A DNA stretch of 64,000 bases from Blattamonas nauphoetae (GCA_033064195.1 JARBJD010000307.1:22714-86713), one strand, 5' to 3'; shown: positions 10,428 to 21,948, counted from the stretch's first letter. Notes: generated by a model from the sequence alone, not told the origin. Numbers and translations are program-made.

Positions 10428-11199
10428 CTGTCGTGACTCTTCTTCTCATGCAGGTTTTTCCTCTATTGCTTCTTTCACGTCTACGACTGAGAAAATGGGA
10501 TATTTTTTGACGCAGTTCAGTTTGACATCAGTTAAACTGGAATTCCTAAAAAGAAATATAGAACCGAGTTTTTTCACTTTCTTAATGAGTCGGGGGAGGA
10601 GATTGTACATTTTGTATCTTGTATTCTCGAATCGTGTGCGACTGACAGTGGATCGATGATATCTTCGTTTCTGAGCAACAATAAGAAAGAAAAGTGATGT
10701 GATGAAGAAAGAATGATGCATGATACCAAAGTCTTCACAGATAATAGTGACAAATAAGCAGATTCGCTCGTTCGAAACAAACAAAGTTGAGTCGATGTGA
10801 TTTGCCTTCGATCTGAACCTTCCCAACAGCTGGAATAGCTGCAGTTGGTGATTATCAAGTCCGTATCTTCCGTCTCTGATAGTTAGGCTTGCATAAACGC
10901 TATCAGACGAGACAGCTTTGAGGAAGACGAGGGAGAGGTTGGATCTGCGTGTATTCTAAAGAACAATGAGAAGGCGGCAGAGAAAGAGAGAAATAAGCGT
11001 CTCAAATGCATGAAGAAGGTAGAGAAGAATATAGTGAGACTATTGAGCTCCAAATATTCATCAAGATGGTGAACAAGATGTTCATTGCACAAACAATAGA
11101 AATGAGGCTACCAAACGGTTTCAGGAAGATTCTCTGGACATGTAGTTTTGCCAAGTTTCGACTTTTAGGGAAATAGCTCACAATTAAAAGTTTGATAGA
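10428..11199. other. No gene recognised
   Basis: Short open frames occur on both strands, but none has repeat, domain or composition support. It separates the beta-helix fragment from the foldback element. Confidence 0.4.
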
Positions 11200-12090
11200 C
11201 AGCCACGGACAAAAGTTTACGGGCACCCAAGTCTGCATTTATGAACAGGTGTTTTTTTCTGATTTTTTTTGAAACACTTCACAACAATGAAAGATAGTCC
11301 TTAGTGAAATATAAAACCAATATAGTGTGGTGAAGTGAAAATCAGGAAGAGAGGTCGAGCCGAATTGGGAGGAAAATTTGATGAGGGTGACAAGAACACA
11401 TCTCCTCTCTGTGGAAGAGGAGATGTGAGGAGGTGAGAGTGTTTCTACTCTCAAAAATTGAATGGCTCCACTCCTTATTGAGAAAATGTTGGAGATGTCG
11501 TCGAAACGAGCAAAATCTATCTTCCGCATCTCGAGTCAATCATCCTTGTGGACATACCAATCTCATTCTCTTGTCTCAACAACATGTATTCTCTCTCAAC
11601 TATTTGTCGGGCCTCCAAATTTGGTTTGTACGAACTACAACGAAAGTGTCAATGATTGGTTTTCACTACAGCTCGTCGTTTCTTTTGAGATTGAGAGAGA
11701 ATACGTGTTGTTGAGACAAGAGAATGAGTTTGGTATGTCCACAAGGATGATTGACTCGAGATGCGGAAGATAGATTTTGCTCGTTTCGACGACATCTCCA
11801 ACAGTTTCTCAATAAGGAGTGGAGCCATTCAATTTTTGAGAGTAGAAACACTCTCACCTCCTCACATCTCCTCTTCCACAGAGAGGAGATGTGTTCTTGT
11901 CACCCTCATCAAATTTTCCTCCCAAGTCGGCTCGAACTTTCCTCCTGATTTTCACTTCACTAGACTCTTTTTGTTCAATATTTTGGAAATTGCTGTCTTC
12001 CAATGTTGTGAAGTGTTTAATGAAAGATTAGAAAAAGTTGATTGTTCATAAACGCGAACAAGGGTGCCCGTAAACTTTTGTCCATGACTG
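11200..12090. mobile_element. 891-bp palindromic foldback element, Tc1/mariner-like ends
   Basis: The ends read CAGCCACGGACAAAAGTTTA at 11200 and CAGTCATGGACAAAAGTTTA inverted at 12090. Arms of about 270 bp (11330-11600 and 11690-11960) are near-perfect inverted copies, so nearly the whole element can fold into one hairpin. Open frames in it are mirror images across the arms and are not taken as genes. No clear TA duplication; AGA occurs on both sides. Confidence 0.75.
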
Positions 12091-12162
12091 AGAGATCTGA
12101 CCCTTTGAAGTTTTTTGAACTGACACTGACCGACACTTTTGGCCGGTCAGACAAGCCTACCT

Positions 12163-12499
12163 ATTCAAAAATAAATTTTCATTCGTGATTTTAGCGTTGG
12201 TGATCTTCCGAGACTTCGATCCTCTCATCGATGGGTTCGATCAGTCTTGTTTGATCAGAGAAAGTACTTCAATGGGACTCGATCATCTCATCTCGTTCAT
12301 GACGTCTCTTTACTGTTTGATTTAGGTGTGTTACGCTTTCTACTTTCACATTTGTTCTCGTTTCTTTTTCGCCATCACTTTCTCGTTCTCGATCATCGAC
12401 TTTTTTCTTCTCCTCTCGTTCAGGTACACTACTTCGTTTTATCTTCTGGAATTTCTTTTCTGACTTATTCTTTACAGGTTTGTTCTCTTATTCAATTCA
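12163..12499. other. Displaced 5' flank of Polinton copy A
   Basis: Reading outward from 12163, the CATTCGTGATTTT and ATGGGTTCGATCA words match the inverse of copy B's flank just before 16341. This supports the element at 5843 having split copy A's upstream region. No gene. Confidence 0.55.
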
Positions 12500-14110
12500 T
12501 TCTTTCATAAAACTCTTTTTTGTACCTTCTCTGATCGAACCGAAAAGTGACCTTCAGATCTGGTCGACCGTCGCGTCTTATCGTTTCGAATGTTGTTTCA
12601 CTACCGAAAATTAACTTGTATGTTCTTCTTTTACTTTCATCTCTTTTTAAATTTCTTTTCTGACCTCTCACCAACTGATCCTCTCGACGTCGATGAACTA
12701 TCGCGTCTTACTTTTCGAAAGTGACTTTCACCGAAGATTTTTTACTTGTTTGTTCTCTTTTTTGTTTAATCTTTTCCTAAGACTCATTCTTGTACCGTCA
12801 TTTTCACTTCACCTTTTGTCTTCTCTTTTTCTCTCTCCACTTCACTCTTGGATTTTCATTGTCACTTCATTCTTACTTTCTCTTCATTGTCTTTCACTTT
12901 TTTTCAAAACTTAAAGTTTGACATGAGTTCTAAAATTTTTGATCAACTTTTTGGTGCTCGAAATTTCTCGATCGATCGTCGATTTTGATTCAGAAGGTAC
13001 GCCGCTTTGTTTTACTTTCTATTGACCTTGAATTCATGTTCTCCCTCTTTTGAATTTTTCATTTTTACTCTTCTCTTTTGATAAAACTCATTCTCTTGGA
13101 CCTAATTTGGCTCTTTTCTGTCTTCTCAGTTCTGGTACAGCACGGTGTTTTATGCTCTGATCAGTGTGGATCCGACTGGAGATTAACCGGTTTGTTCACT
13201 TTCTTTGCTGAATTCTTTCCTAAAACAAGTAGTGTACCAGATCGAAACGATCAAAACAGCGACCTTCGAATTGGGTCCACGATCGCGACTTTATCGTTCA
13301 CTGAATGTGGAAATCAAAAATGAATCCGGTATGCTCACGTTTTATTATTCGTTCACTTTTTTAAAACCCATAGTTAACTCGATGTCGATGATCCTCACAT
13401 CTGAGGTACAGTATGGTGTTTTAGACTTCGAAAGAATGTGTCACTGAAGGATTGAAACTGGTATCCTCTGTTTCCACATTCATTCTTTCTTAAAATCAAT
13501 TTGTGTACCAGATAAAGTGGACTGAAGAGTGACCATCCAATCGAGTGAAGCATTGCTGTTTATGGTCGCAAAGGATGTCTCACAACTGGAACCAAACTGG
13601 TATTCTCTTGTTTTTATTTATCTAATTCTAAAATTCAATTATGAACACAATAGAAACAATCCACAGTGCCCGCTCGAAATTAAGTTCTCCAATTATGTTT
13701 TAAGATTCACAAGTATGTTTTTCTAAACTCAGTTCACATGGATTAGACTACATTGGTTTCGTTCGCGCATAAAAATCATTTTGTAACCTTGATCTCGTCG
13801 TTTTTACTCTCCTCGTTTCTTTCATTCCCTCACTTCACTTTATTGTTTGATTACCACTTCATTCACTTTTGTTTGCTCTTTGTTTGTGAAATTTCGATTC
13901 ACGCGATCATAAAACTCATTTCTGAACCAGGATCTCGTTGGTTTTGATCTTCTCGATTCTTTCGTCCCTCACTTCACTTTATCGCTTGATTATCACTTCA
14001 TTCACTTTTATTTGCTCTTTTTATGCAAAATTTCGATGAATGCGTTCATAAAACACATTAGTGTACCTCAATTCTCACTTCATCCACTTCACCATTCACT
14101 ATTGTACTTG
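12500..14110. repeat. Degenerate ~140-bp tandem repeat array, pyrimidine-rich
   Basis: A motif of the form TAAAACTCATTxxTGTACC recurs near 12507, 12767, 13080, 13223, 13363, 13490, 13628, 13770, 13908 and 14047. Spacings are 127-143 bp, or about double where a degenerate unit intervenes (near 12644 and 12905). The plus strand is strongly C/T-rich. No coding support. It lies in the outer flank of copy A, where a Polinton TIR would be expected. Confidence 0.65.
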
Positions 14111-16340
14111 CTCACTTCATTGTACCTTGTTTCCAATCTCTTTTGTCAAATTCAGCAAAAAGTCAAAAACAATGAAGACATAATGATGTGCGCGTGAGGT
14201 GTGAACGACGGAAAAAGGGTTGTGAAATGAGGTAAATGAGAGTGTCTTATGAACGGATAAGTGGTGAAATGGAACAAAGAAGATGAGTGATACAATGTGC
14301 TGAAATGAGTTTTTGTTAAAAACAAACATACGGACAAGATATGGGGAAAAAGACGTAAAATCAACTTTATAGAAAAGTACCGAACAAAAGTGTTAAAAAT
14401 TCAGCCACTCCTCCTCAGAACGTGAGAAAGGGAGGATGATATGTGAAAACACATACAAAAATGACGGTGACTGAAAGTGAGGTGAAAATGTGGTGAATCA
14501 AAGGTGTGTGCAAAAAGAGGACTAATGAAGTGGGAAAACAGGAAATCTCAAAAAGCGTCGCTAGGACGCGAATGCGAAGAATTTAAAAGATCTAACGCTA
14601 AAAATGAAAATTGGCAAAAAGTGTCCGAAGGATCGTGACGTGAAAAGGTTCATACCTAAAGTCGCCAGAAGGCGTTCTTATCCAATCTAACACAAAAGGC
14701 GTCATAAGAGGACGATTCCTGAGCGAAAGATGATGGAAGACAGGGTCCATACCGTATCTCGAAAATTTCGACTCGTAAAAATCCTCAATGGGTCGGATCA
14801 AACTTTTTCCAAAAGTGTTTTTATCGCGAATCTCACCTTTCAAAATCGATTTTGTAATTTTTAGAAGATGTTTGAGGTGGATTTGAGACTTAAAGTGGTT
14901 GTTCGTAGCGAAATCTGAAAATCGACTTTTTCGTCCACTTTTGTGACCACAGTTCGGTACGTAGTTCCACGAATTCTCAACCGATTTTCCTCGGGATTGT
15001 TTTGATCGATGACTCACATCGTCCCTCGACATTTTAGAATTTTTTCGATTTTTTCGAAGTGGTTCTCAAGTTGGATTCACTTTGTTCGAGTTCAAAAGTG
15101 AAAAATCATCGAAAAAGTGACAACATTTTTGGAATATGGCAAAATTTGCTTCCAAAATTAACGCTTAAAATGAGATCAAAATATTGAACATATTTCTGGA
15201 ATTTAGGTCAAATATTGGCATCATTGAAATGGCCTAAATTCCTTTTAATACAAGATTTAGAAATGGTCAATCGGAATTGACTTTTCGTTTCTGATTTCAA
15301 TGACTATTTCAATCTGGTTCCCAAATCGTCTACTATACTACTGTGTCCGTAGGTGCCAAATCGCTGGTTGACAGGTATTCGTGTCTTTCGGTTCTGACGA
15401 TCCTCGACACACGATCGTTTTCACAATTTTTGTCAATTTTCATTTTAACGATTTTCACGTCAACCACTTCACAATTACACTCAAGCGACGCTTTTTGAGA
15501 ATTTGATTGTACATCACCTATAGTTCACTTTTATGGACGGTTCTTCGATCACACTTGTGACGACACACTTGCACCAACATTTTGACACTATGGATTTTTA
15601 ATCTTGATTTCACTGCAAATCCTTCTTTCTCACGGTATGAGTAAGGTGTGCCCAAATTTTGAGGAGATTGTGTCGGATAGTTCTCCCATAAAGTCACTTT
15701 TTCATGTTTTCACTTCTCAACTTTTGACCGTTTTTGTCACTTCAAAACCGACTGTAGTCCCTTTCATTTCATCACTTTCTCTCCCCATTTCACATTTGAT
15801 CTCTTTACCATTCCTCTCCATTTTTCTCATCTCACTTCCGTTTTGTGGGCCGTTCTCACTTCACTAGCACATCATTTTGTTGCAGTTTTCGTCAACATTT
15901 TCACAAAACAGAGTAAAAGAAAGCGAAACAAGCAACAATGAAACGGGCAAGTATGAAACTGAGAGGGAAATTGACGAACGTGAAAATGACGTGAAATATG
16001 ACCCCAATAGTGAAAATGTCGCTTGTGTTTGGTCTTTTCTCCTTTAAAAACAACAAAAAATGAATCAAAAAGTATGTGAAATGATGGTTTTCCGGAAAAA
16101 TTCTGAGATATGAAGTGAGCCGTTGAATGGCGGATTTCTGCAAAAGTTCGGAAAATCCAAAACGAAGCATACCACGATGATCCTGGACATCAGAGGAATC
16201 TGAAACGCACAGAATCGGAACGAAACGAGCATAGCTGAGAAATGAGTGATCGAACCCATTGATCCTTGTTTCTAGTGACAAAACCAACCCTGAGAAAACA
16301 ACGAATGAAAATCTAATTCAGAGTTTTTAATTTGTACTAA
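14111..16340. other. Non-coding DNA with alternating strand composition
   Basis: The plus strand is purine-rich at about 14150-15060, mixed to 15340, pyrimidine-rich to about 15880 and purine-rich again to 16320. Open frames are short and unsupported. The last 100 bp resemble the inverse of copy A's flank and form the leader region of copy B. Confidence 0.45.
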
Positions 16341-16767
16341 ATGAATCCAACTGAAGAGAATCGTGAGAGGCGCCAAACTCCCAAGAGTTTGATGTACAAG
16401 GAAAGACGTCGAGTATGTTCAGAACAAGCACGAATTGAATCAATGAAAGAAGAGAACTGTTCACTAGTCTCCTGAGCATGTCAGAAATAATGTGCGGGTG
16501 ACGTATGTTCATGAAGGAGTTGAATGGAGAATAAAACCAAAGTTGTGGAATCAATGAAACAGACCTCACTTAGCGAAACGTCGACACTACACTCAATCAT
16601 TCGTCGAAAATGAACAGAAGAAATACAATTGTGAGCTCGTAGGTGTGTACTCAAAAGTTCTGGTTCCATTCACATATCGAGAGATTGGCGGAAGTGAAGT
16701 GTTCAGAATTAGACTTGATGCATGGCGGACTGCTAAGAAAAAGCCCCATCTGAGAAAACAGAAATAA
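16341..16767 (+). pseudogene. Small basic repeat protein (copy B), frameshifted
   Basis: Homolog of the gene at 5426-5815, with the same ENCSLVS, HEGVEWRIKPK and YTQSFVEN segments. A one-base insertion near 16472 shifts the frame and a TGA at about 16556 interrupts the second half, so it cannot yield the full protein. Confidence 0.75.
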
Positions 16768-16809
16768 ACGCTCAACTTTTTTTAATTTTCGAATTTTTCT
16801 TTGTAGTAA

Positions 16810-18718
16810 ATGACACTGCTAAAACCAATCAAGGATAGAATTCAAGAAATTCGGAAACCTCTTCCGAATACACAATTTCAATTTAGCGATGGTCGAACGT
16901 ACAATCCTGTCAGTAAAAATTATCAACATCACAGATCATTTCTCCTGAATATGCTTCAACACACAGATCTCGAGTTTCCACATCCAACAAAGAATCTCGA
17001 TCTCTATCTCATTCCCGATTTTATTGAACAAGTGAAACTTCGACAACAGAGAAGCGTCAGAAGATCGACTCGCTCACCGAATGATTGTTGAGACAATGAA
17101 AGCAAATCCAAGAGTGAACAAAGATGAACTGAAAAGCAAGTGTTCAGAATGACGTGGAAACTGGAAATCTATTGAAGATAAGTTGATGGATCATTGGATG
17201 AAGAATCTACTGATCATTCAAAAGAAAAATGAACAGATGGAAAAAAGAGAAGTGCAGACCTTTGATGGATTTGAAGAATGCATCTTACTCGCTGAGCCAC
17301 GAGACAAAGCAGCATTCAATTCTTGTCTCATGAATGAGCGAAGGAAGTTCAAAAAGAATGAGGTCGAGAAGGTTGAAGATAATGGAAAACCATATCAGTT
17401 GTACTACCACAATCACCTGAAGAATGTTGAAGAAATCACAACCTTCATCAAAGCAGTGTTCGACAAAGAGAAGGATCCTCCATTCAAGATCAGTATCGAC
17501 TTTGGTAAGATCATCGAGAGGAAAGATGAAGATGAGACAACTTACAAAGACTTCAGACCAGAATTGGAGAACACATCGAAGAGTTTCCCAACTGTGATCA
17601 GAAGTTCAGGAGACATCAACGAGTGTTCAAAATATGCAACCAATCTGATAGATGTGTCATGAACCCGGTCCGTGTCAACAACCCGGAACCTGGGGTTGAA
17701 AGCTGACCCAACTCTTGAGCACACACGATCAGTATATGTTCTTTCGACATACTATCTGTGGTTCCTCATCGACTACTGTCACTTCGTTGTGGACGAAGTC
17801 CGGAGTGTGATGGTGTTCTCGAGACTAGCTGGATTTGAACCATTTGTGACATCGTTCATGAATGATCGAATAGAAGCAATGAAGGTTGGAAACAAGGGAA
17901 AGGAACAGTTCTGTAAAACAAACCTCAATGGAAGTTACGGATATGATGGAATGAAGACTGAGAAATACAACTCAATCACAATCTGCAATGAGAAGAGAAC
18001 ATATTTGAAACAAATGATGAAAGGATTTGTGGCGACTCGAGAGATCAATGAGGACAACTACATTGTGATTGAAGACAGAGAGAAAGCATCGTGCAAAACA
18101 TGTCTACAAGAAGCAGTATTCACACTCGACAATGCGAAGTTCTGGTATCTGAATTTCATCTACAACTTCATGTACAAGTGTCTAGATATGAACAAGATTC
18201 ACTTCTGTGAGGGAGACACAGACTCTGCATATTGGGCAATTAGTGGTGATCCGAATGCTGGAATTCATCAACAGTTTGAACATGTGATTGCTGACAAAGA
18301 ATTCTATGATGCTCACAAATATGAATGGTTTCCCAATCCTGAAAAAGGAGTTGATGATGAGAAGAAGCTGTTGGGATTAGCAATTGAGAAAAAAGGTGAG
18401 CAGATGATCTGTCTTGCACCCAAGTGATACTCGCTCGATGAGAAATGTAAAATCAAGGGAGTGTCATCAAGGAAAACAAATATCACGAGTGACGACTATG
18501 TGAAGTGCCTCAATGGAGAGAAAACTGTGACTACCACCTTGAACTTTCAGACAAGAAGAGTCCACTCTGACGATGACACCAATGGATTTGAGATAGTAAA
18601 AATACAACAACAGAAACTCAGTCTCAGTGGAATTCATCTGAAGGCAATCGTCATTGACAATGAGTCCTGTCCTCCATTCATTTATGGACTGAAAGCAGCT
18701 GATTGTCAAATCGAATAA
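16810..18718 (+). pseudogene. pPolB remnant with ~830-residue internal deletion (copy B)
   Basis: N-terminal sequence corresponding to about residues 1-285 of the copy A enzyme (frameshifted near 17060-17180) is joined at about 17653-17700 to sequence corresponding to residue 1119 onward. The OTU-like, zinc-finger, exonuclease and HNH-like segments and motif A are absent; the NGSYG and GDTDSAYW motifs remain. About 45 bp at the junction, containing AACCCGG twice, matches neither side. A TGA at 18425 interrupts the C-terminal part. Confidence 0.88.
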
Positions 18719-18741
18719 ACACAAACTTTATTTTTGAATAA

Positions 18742-20589
18742 ATGAACACACAACAAATCAATACTTTTGTGAATAGACTTCTTCGGTGCACACAGCATTC
18801 TAAAGAGAAAATATACACAGTCACACTTGCGTTTTCACAGCTTTTACCAACCTATCATGTCAATGATTCCAATGGAGAATACAACGCAAATGATGAGACA
18901 TATTTCAATGATTGGCTGAATGGAGAATTACCTCCTGATTTAAACATTGCTGATGGAAGAAGAGTAGTTCAACAATTTGTAAGCAACTTCCTAGGAATTC
19001 GTATTCGGGATCGCACTGCTAAACTTGCTTTCGAAGCATATCAATTTTTTCATCACGAGGTGAATCAGGGAGTGAATTTCTCACCACGGATTCGAAGGCC
19101 TGCAGAGGCAAGACCAATACCAATTCCAGTGCAAAGACCAATAGCAATTCAATCACCTGAAGACCTAGTTCTTCCTGGACAGATGAGAAACTTGAAATCG
19201 ATTGGTATCGAGTATGAACTTCCAAGAAAAGTGATGAGGTTCGAAGATGATGTTCTCATTATTCCTAAGTCACCACCACCAACTCAAAGTGTTCGACCTC
19301 CGTTGGAGACGACACAGCAAGTGCTCAATAAGTTGGGACGAATGAAAGGATTGTTTGATCATCAACAGAGAAACGATTCAGAAGATGAACAGATAAAAGC
19401 TGAGAACTCAATAATGAATAATCAGAAGCAGATGGAACACTTTATCACCTCACACATTCTGGATGCAAATAAAATGAACAGAGACACATTTGTGCGAGCC
19501 TCAATTAACAGAACTATTGCGAACGATGCTCTTAGCTTCATTCTGACTCACACAAAACAAATACCATTCGGAGGAAGATCATTTCAGGATTGGTATGAGG
19601 AATATGATCATAGATGGAGTGCTGCATATCCGAGGAAAATCCAGAGAGAAAAAGGAAGTGACAGAATGAGAATTGATCCACCAATGATACCAAAAGCAAC
19701 AGAAAAAAGTGTGTATCCATTTCGATCGAAAATGCAGTTCATGTCAAAGTCAAGTACTGGAGATCCACAGAAGACATCAGACAGAAAGGTTCCACAGAAT
19801 TGTGATCGACCATACTTTTCTCCCAAGTTTGGATCCTGGGAAATTGATCTTGAATTTCTCCAATCACCATCGTCAAAAACAGTTCTTCAGATCTACGTAT
19901 TTGCCATCAACATCAACACCAAATACCTTGTTGTGATTCATGTACTGGATAAATCATGGAATAATGTCAAAACGGCAATAAATGATCTGATTAATCATCG
20001 TGGAGTCTCTGTCAACAATATTCGTGGTGATGGAGAAGCTGCATGGACAAGTGGAGAAGCATCAGAGTTTTTCAAGGAACAGAAAGTCAGTACATATATC
20101 ACAAGTTCACCATTCACTAATCACAACAGAATTGTCGATCGAGTGATCAAAACAATCAGAGATGGATTCCAAGACAATGCGACACAAATGGCAAATCATT
20201 CACTCATGAATCAGATGGTGGAATACTACAACATGACTCCTCATCGAGCGTACTGGAAGAAGTTCACTCCACAGCAGGCACAAAACAATAGAGAAATCGA
20301 AGCACTGTATATCTCTAGTTCTGAAGAGCAATTGAAGAACATCCAAAGACAACAGACAACACAAATGCTATGGAAATACAAACCAGGAAACATTCTATTG
20401 ATTCACCTTGATTTGAACAAGACTGTTGCCAAGTTTCAGAAGAAGCGAAGACAGTTTCAATTTGTAGGTCAGTTCATTGAGTACAAACACGGAAATGTGG
20501 TGGCAAAACTACTGAATGGTCTAACATGTCTACCTAAAAATAGTGTACGTTCCGATTCAACACACGAAGTTCCATGCAGACTCAATTGA
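18742..20589 (+). CDS. Polinton retroviral-type integrase (copy B)
   Basis: 615 residues, the longest uninterrupted integrase here. The N-terminal region and a Pro-rich linker precede a catalytic core with WEIDLEF, the GDGEAAW motif and NHNRIVDRVIKTIRD. The third acidic position is Asp, not the usual Glu, with 35 residues after the second Asp. A C-terminal segment (KPGNILLIHLDL...QFVGQFIEY) resembles the SH3- or chromo-like tail of retroelement integrases. Near 20540 a small frameshift replaces the last 25 or so residues; the original frame would end at about 20632. Likely DNA joining during element integration. Confidence 0.88.
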   Translation: MNTQQINTFVNRLLRCTQHSKEKIYTVTLAFSQLLPTYHVNDSNGEYNANDETYFNDWLNGELPPDLNIADGRRVVQQFVSNFLGIRIRDRTAKLAFEAYQFFHHEVNQGVNFSPRIRRPAEARPIPIPVQRPIAIQSPEDLVLPGQMRNLKSIGIEYELPRKVMRFEDDVLIIPKSPPPTQSVRPPLETTQQVLNKLGRMKGLFDHQQRNDSEDEQIKAENSIMNNQKQMEHFITSHILDANKMNRDTFVRASINRTIANDALSFILTHTKQIPFGGRSFQDWYEEYDHRWSAAYPRKIQREKGSDRMRIDPPMIPKATEKSVYPFRSKMQFMSKSSTGDPQKTSDRKVPQNCDRPYFSPKFGSWEIDLEFLQSPSSKTVLQIYVFAININTKYLVVIHVLDKSWNNVKTAINDLINHRGVSVNNIRGDGEAAWTSGEASEFFKEQKVSTYITSSPFTNHNRIVDRVIKTIRDGFQDNATQMANHSLMNQMVEYYNMTPHRAYWKKFTPQQAQNNREIEALYISSSEEQLKNIQRQQTTQMLWKYKPGNILLIHLDLNKTVAKFQKKRRQFQFVGQFIEYKHGNVVAKLLNGLTCLPKNSVRSDSTHEVPCRLN

Positions 20590-20701
20590 CGACTTAACTC
20601 CAGACTTCATTGCTGAGTTCCGTCTATTCTGACCTCAGACCTTCGTTCGCTTTAATTTGGCGTAACTTCAATATTGGTTCAGATTTTTTTTTTACATTTA
20701 A

Positions 20702-21062
20702 ATGTCATCATTGAAAATAATAGTACCGTTTGATCCTGAACAGAAAGAGTTCACAAACATCCACGACTTTCAGAGATACTTGGAGAAGAATAGAAAAGAA
20801 CTGAATGAGTACACAACACGGAAACTGAATAGGATGATCCAAATTGATGGATACAGAATATACAAAAATAAGAGGTGAGATTGCACTGAGGAAACGATAT
20901 GTCGATGCTTCCACTACTCCTAATTCACTCTCGATTGATCAAAGATTATCAGACATTGAAGAATCAATTCGAACGTTGGCAGACACTCTCAGCATGAGGC
21001 TTCGAAGTCTTGACGAGACCATTGTGAACCTCATCCAAGAACTAATGAACCCTTCGAATTAG
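20702..21062 (+). pseudogene. Small coiled-coil protein (copy B), frameshifted
   Basis: Homolog of copy C 42344-42727: a FDPEQ motif, a LEKNRKELNEY helix, an IRGEIALRK segment and a heptad-rich SIDQRLSDIEESIRTL C terminus. A one-base change near 20865 splits the frame. The 3' end overlaps the convergent ATPase by 21 bp, as in copies C and D. Confidence 0.7.
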
Positions 21063-21887
21063 TCCATCCCTGTTGATCTCTGTCAGTGCAACTCCATCTG
21101 TATTGTATCGAAGAATAACTGCTTGACATTTCTGTTTTCGTTGATAGATGTTCCGGAATTGTCGAATGTCAATTGGTGAGTTCAATTGAGGATAGACTCG
21201 ACTGATTCGTTCTTTGTTGAATCCTCCAAAAATCCACATTGAATCAATGTTTGACTTCATGTCTGCTGACAAACTGAAGAGCTCATGCATCGTCAGAAAG
21301 AATGTGAACTTTGGCTGTCGATTCTCCAATAAAAGGTCCATCATTGTCATTCTATTTTTGGATGCTCTTCGTTCACCTAGGATCCTACGACAGTCATCAA
21401 GAAGGATAATCGTTTGGAGATTCTTGACTGAGAAATCATCAATGTATAGTGAGTCGAACAGTTCATCTCTGCATTCATCAGTAATTCTGTCTTGCCACTG
21501 GTTGTCTATGATCTCTTCATATGCAGCTTTTGATTCAGAGAGTTCCAACAGAAATGGAAGTGCATCATCATACTTGACCTTCACAGAAGGAACAGTCAGT
21601 ATTGGTTTGAATTTATCGAATGTTTGATCGATGTTCTTATCGGTGACGAAGACAAACAAGTGAAAGAGTTCATTCCTGACATTCACGTTTTGGAGTTTGG
21701 CAATCTCTCGTAGAGCATTGAATGTCTTTCCACTTCCTCTATTCCCAACGAGGACATTGACACTATTGCGATTGAAATTCAAGTCTGGATGAATCTGTGA
21801 TTGCACTTCATGACAAACATTCCTTTTTGATGCTTCACTTAATTTAGCATTCACGTATGCTGTGAATGACTGATTCGTTTTGTTCAT
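21042..21887 (-). CDS. Packaging-type ATPase (FtsK/HerA or A32-like), copy B
   Basis: 281 residues, intact. Walker A GNRGSGKT lies near residue 48, Walker B QTIILLDDC near residue 160, and LLLENRQPKFTFFLT follows as the likely sensor region. Size and motifs fit the genome-packaging ATPases of Polintons and related viruses, which translocate DNA into capsids. It is the only gene on the opposite strand, between the integrase side and the structural genes, and diverges from the gene at 21949 with a 61-bp gap that could hold a bidirectional promoter. Role is inferred from family and position. Confidence 0.87.
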   Translation of the reverse strand: MNKTNQSFTAYVNAKLSEASKRNVCHEVQSQIHPDLNFNRNSVNVLVGNRGSGKTFNALREIAKLQNVNVRNELFHLFVFVTDKNIDQTFDKFKPILTVPSVKVKYDDALPFLLELSESKAAYEEIIDNQWQDRITDECRDELFDSLYIDDFSVKNLQTIILLDDCRRILGERRASKNRMTMMDLLLENRQPKFTFFLTMHELFSLSADMKSNIDSMWIFGGFNKERISRVYPQLNSPIDIRQFRNIYQRKQKCQAVILRYNTDGVALTEINRDGLIRRVH

Positions 21888-21948
21888 GTATGACTTAACT
21901 CTAATTAAAATATACTTTTGGTTTTTTTATTTTGTATGAAAACACACA

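Larger units (their letters stand above)
5843..12162. mobile_element. 6.3-kb TIR element with host-gene cargo, inserted in the 5' flank of copy A
   Basis: The left end AGGCTTGTCTGACCGG is matched in inverse orientation at 12143-12158. The 10-bp flank ATTCAAAAAT lies directly before 5843 and again at 12163-12172, after an extra ACCT at the right end. With one flank copy and the element removed, the surrounding sequence aligns with the copy B 5' flank. The interior carries a coiled-coil gene fragment and a beta-helix surface-protein gene, plus a MITE and a foldback element. A flanking duplication of 9-10 bp is typical of Mutator-like elements, but no transposase was found, so the superfamily is inference. 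Confidence 0.7.

Noticed and set aside
11433-12051. Several open frames with near-identical peptides on both strands
   Set aside because: They are mirror products of the palindromic foldback arms and encode no recognisable domain.
12247-14200. Short plus-strand open frames rich in Leu, Phe and Ser that look like membrane proteins
   Set aside because: This is an artefact of the pyrimidine-rich tandem repeat array.
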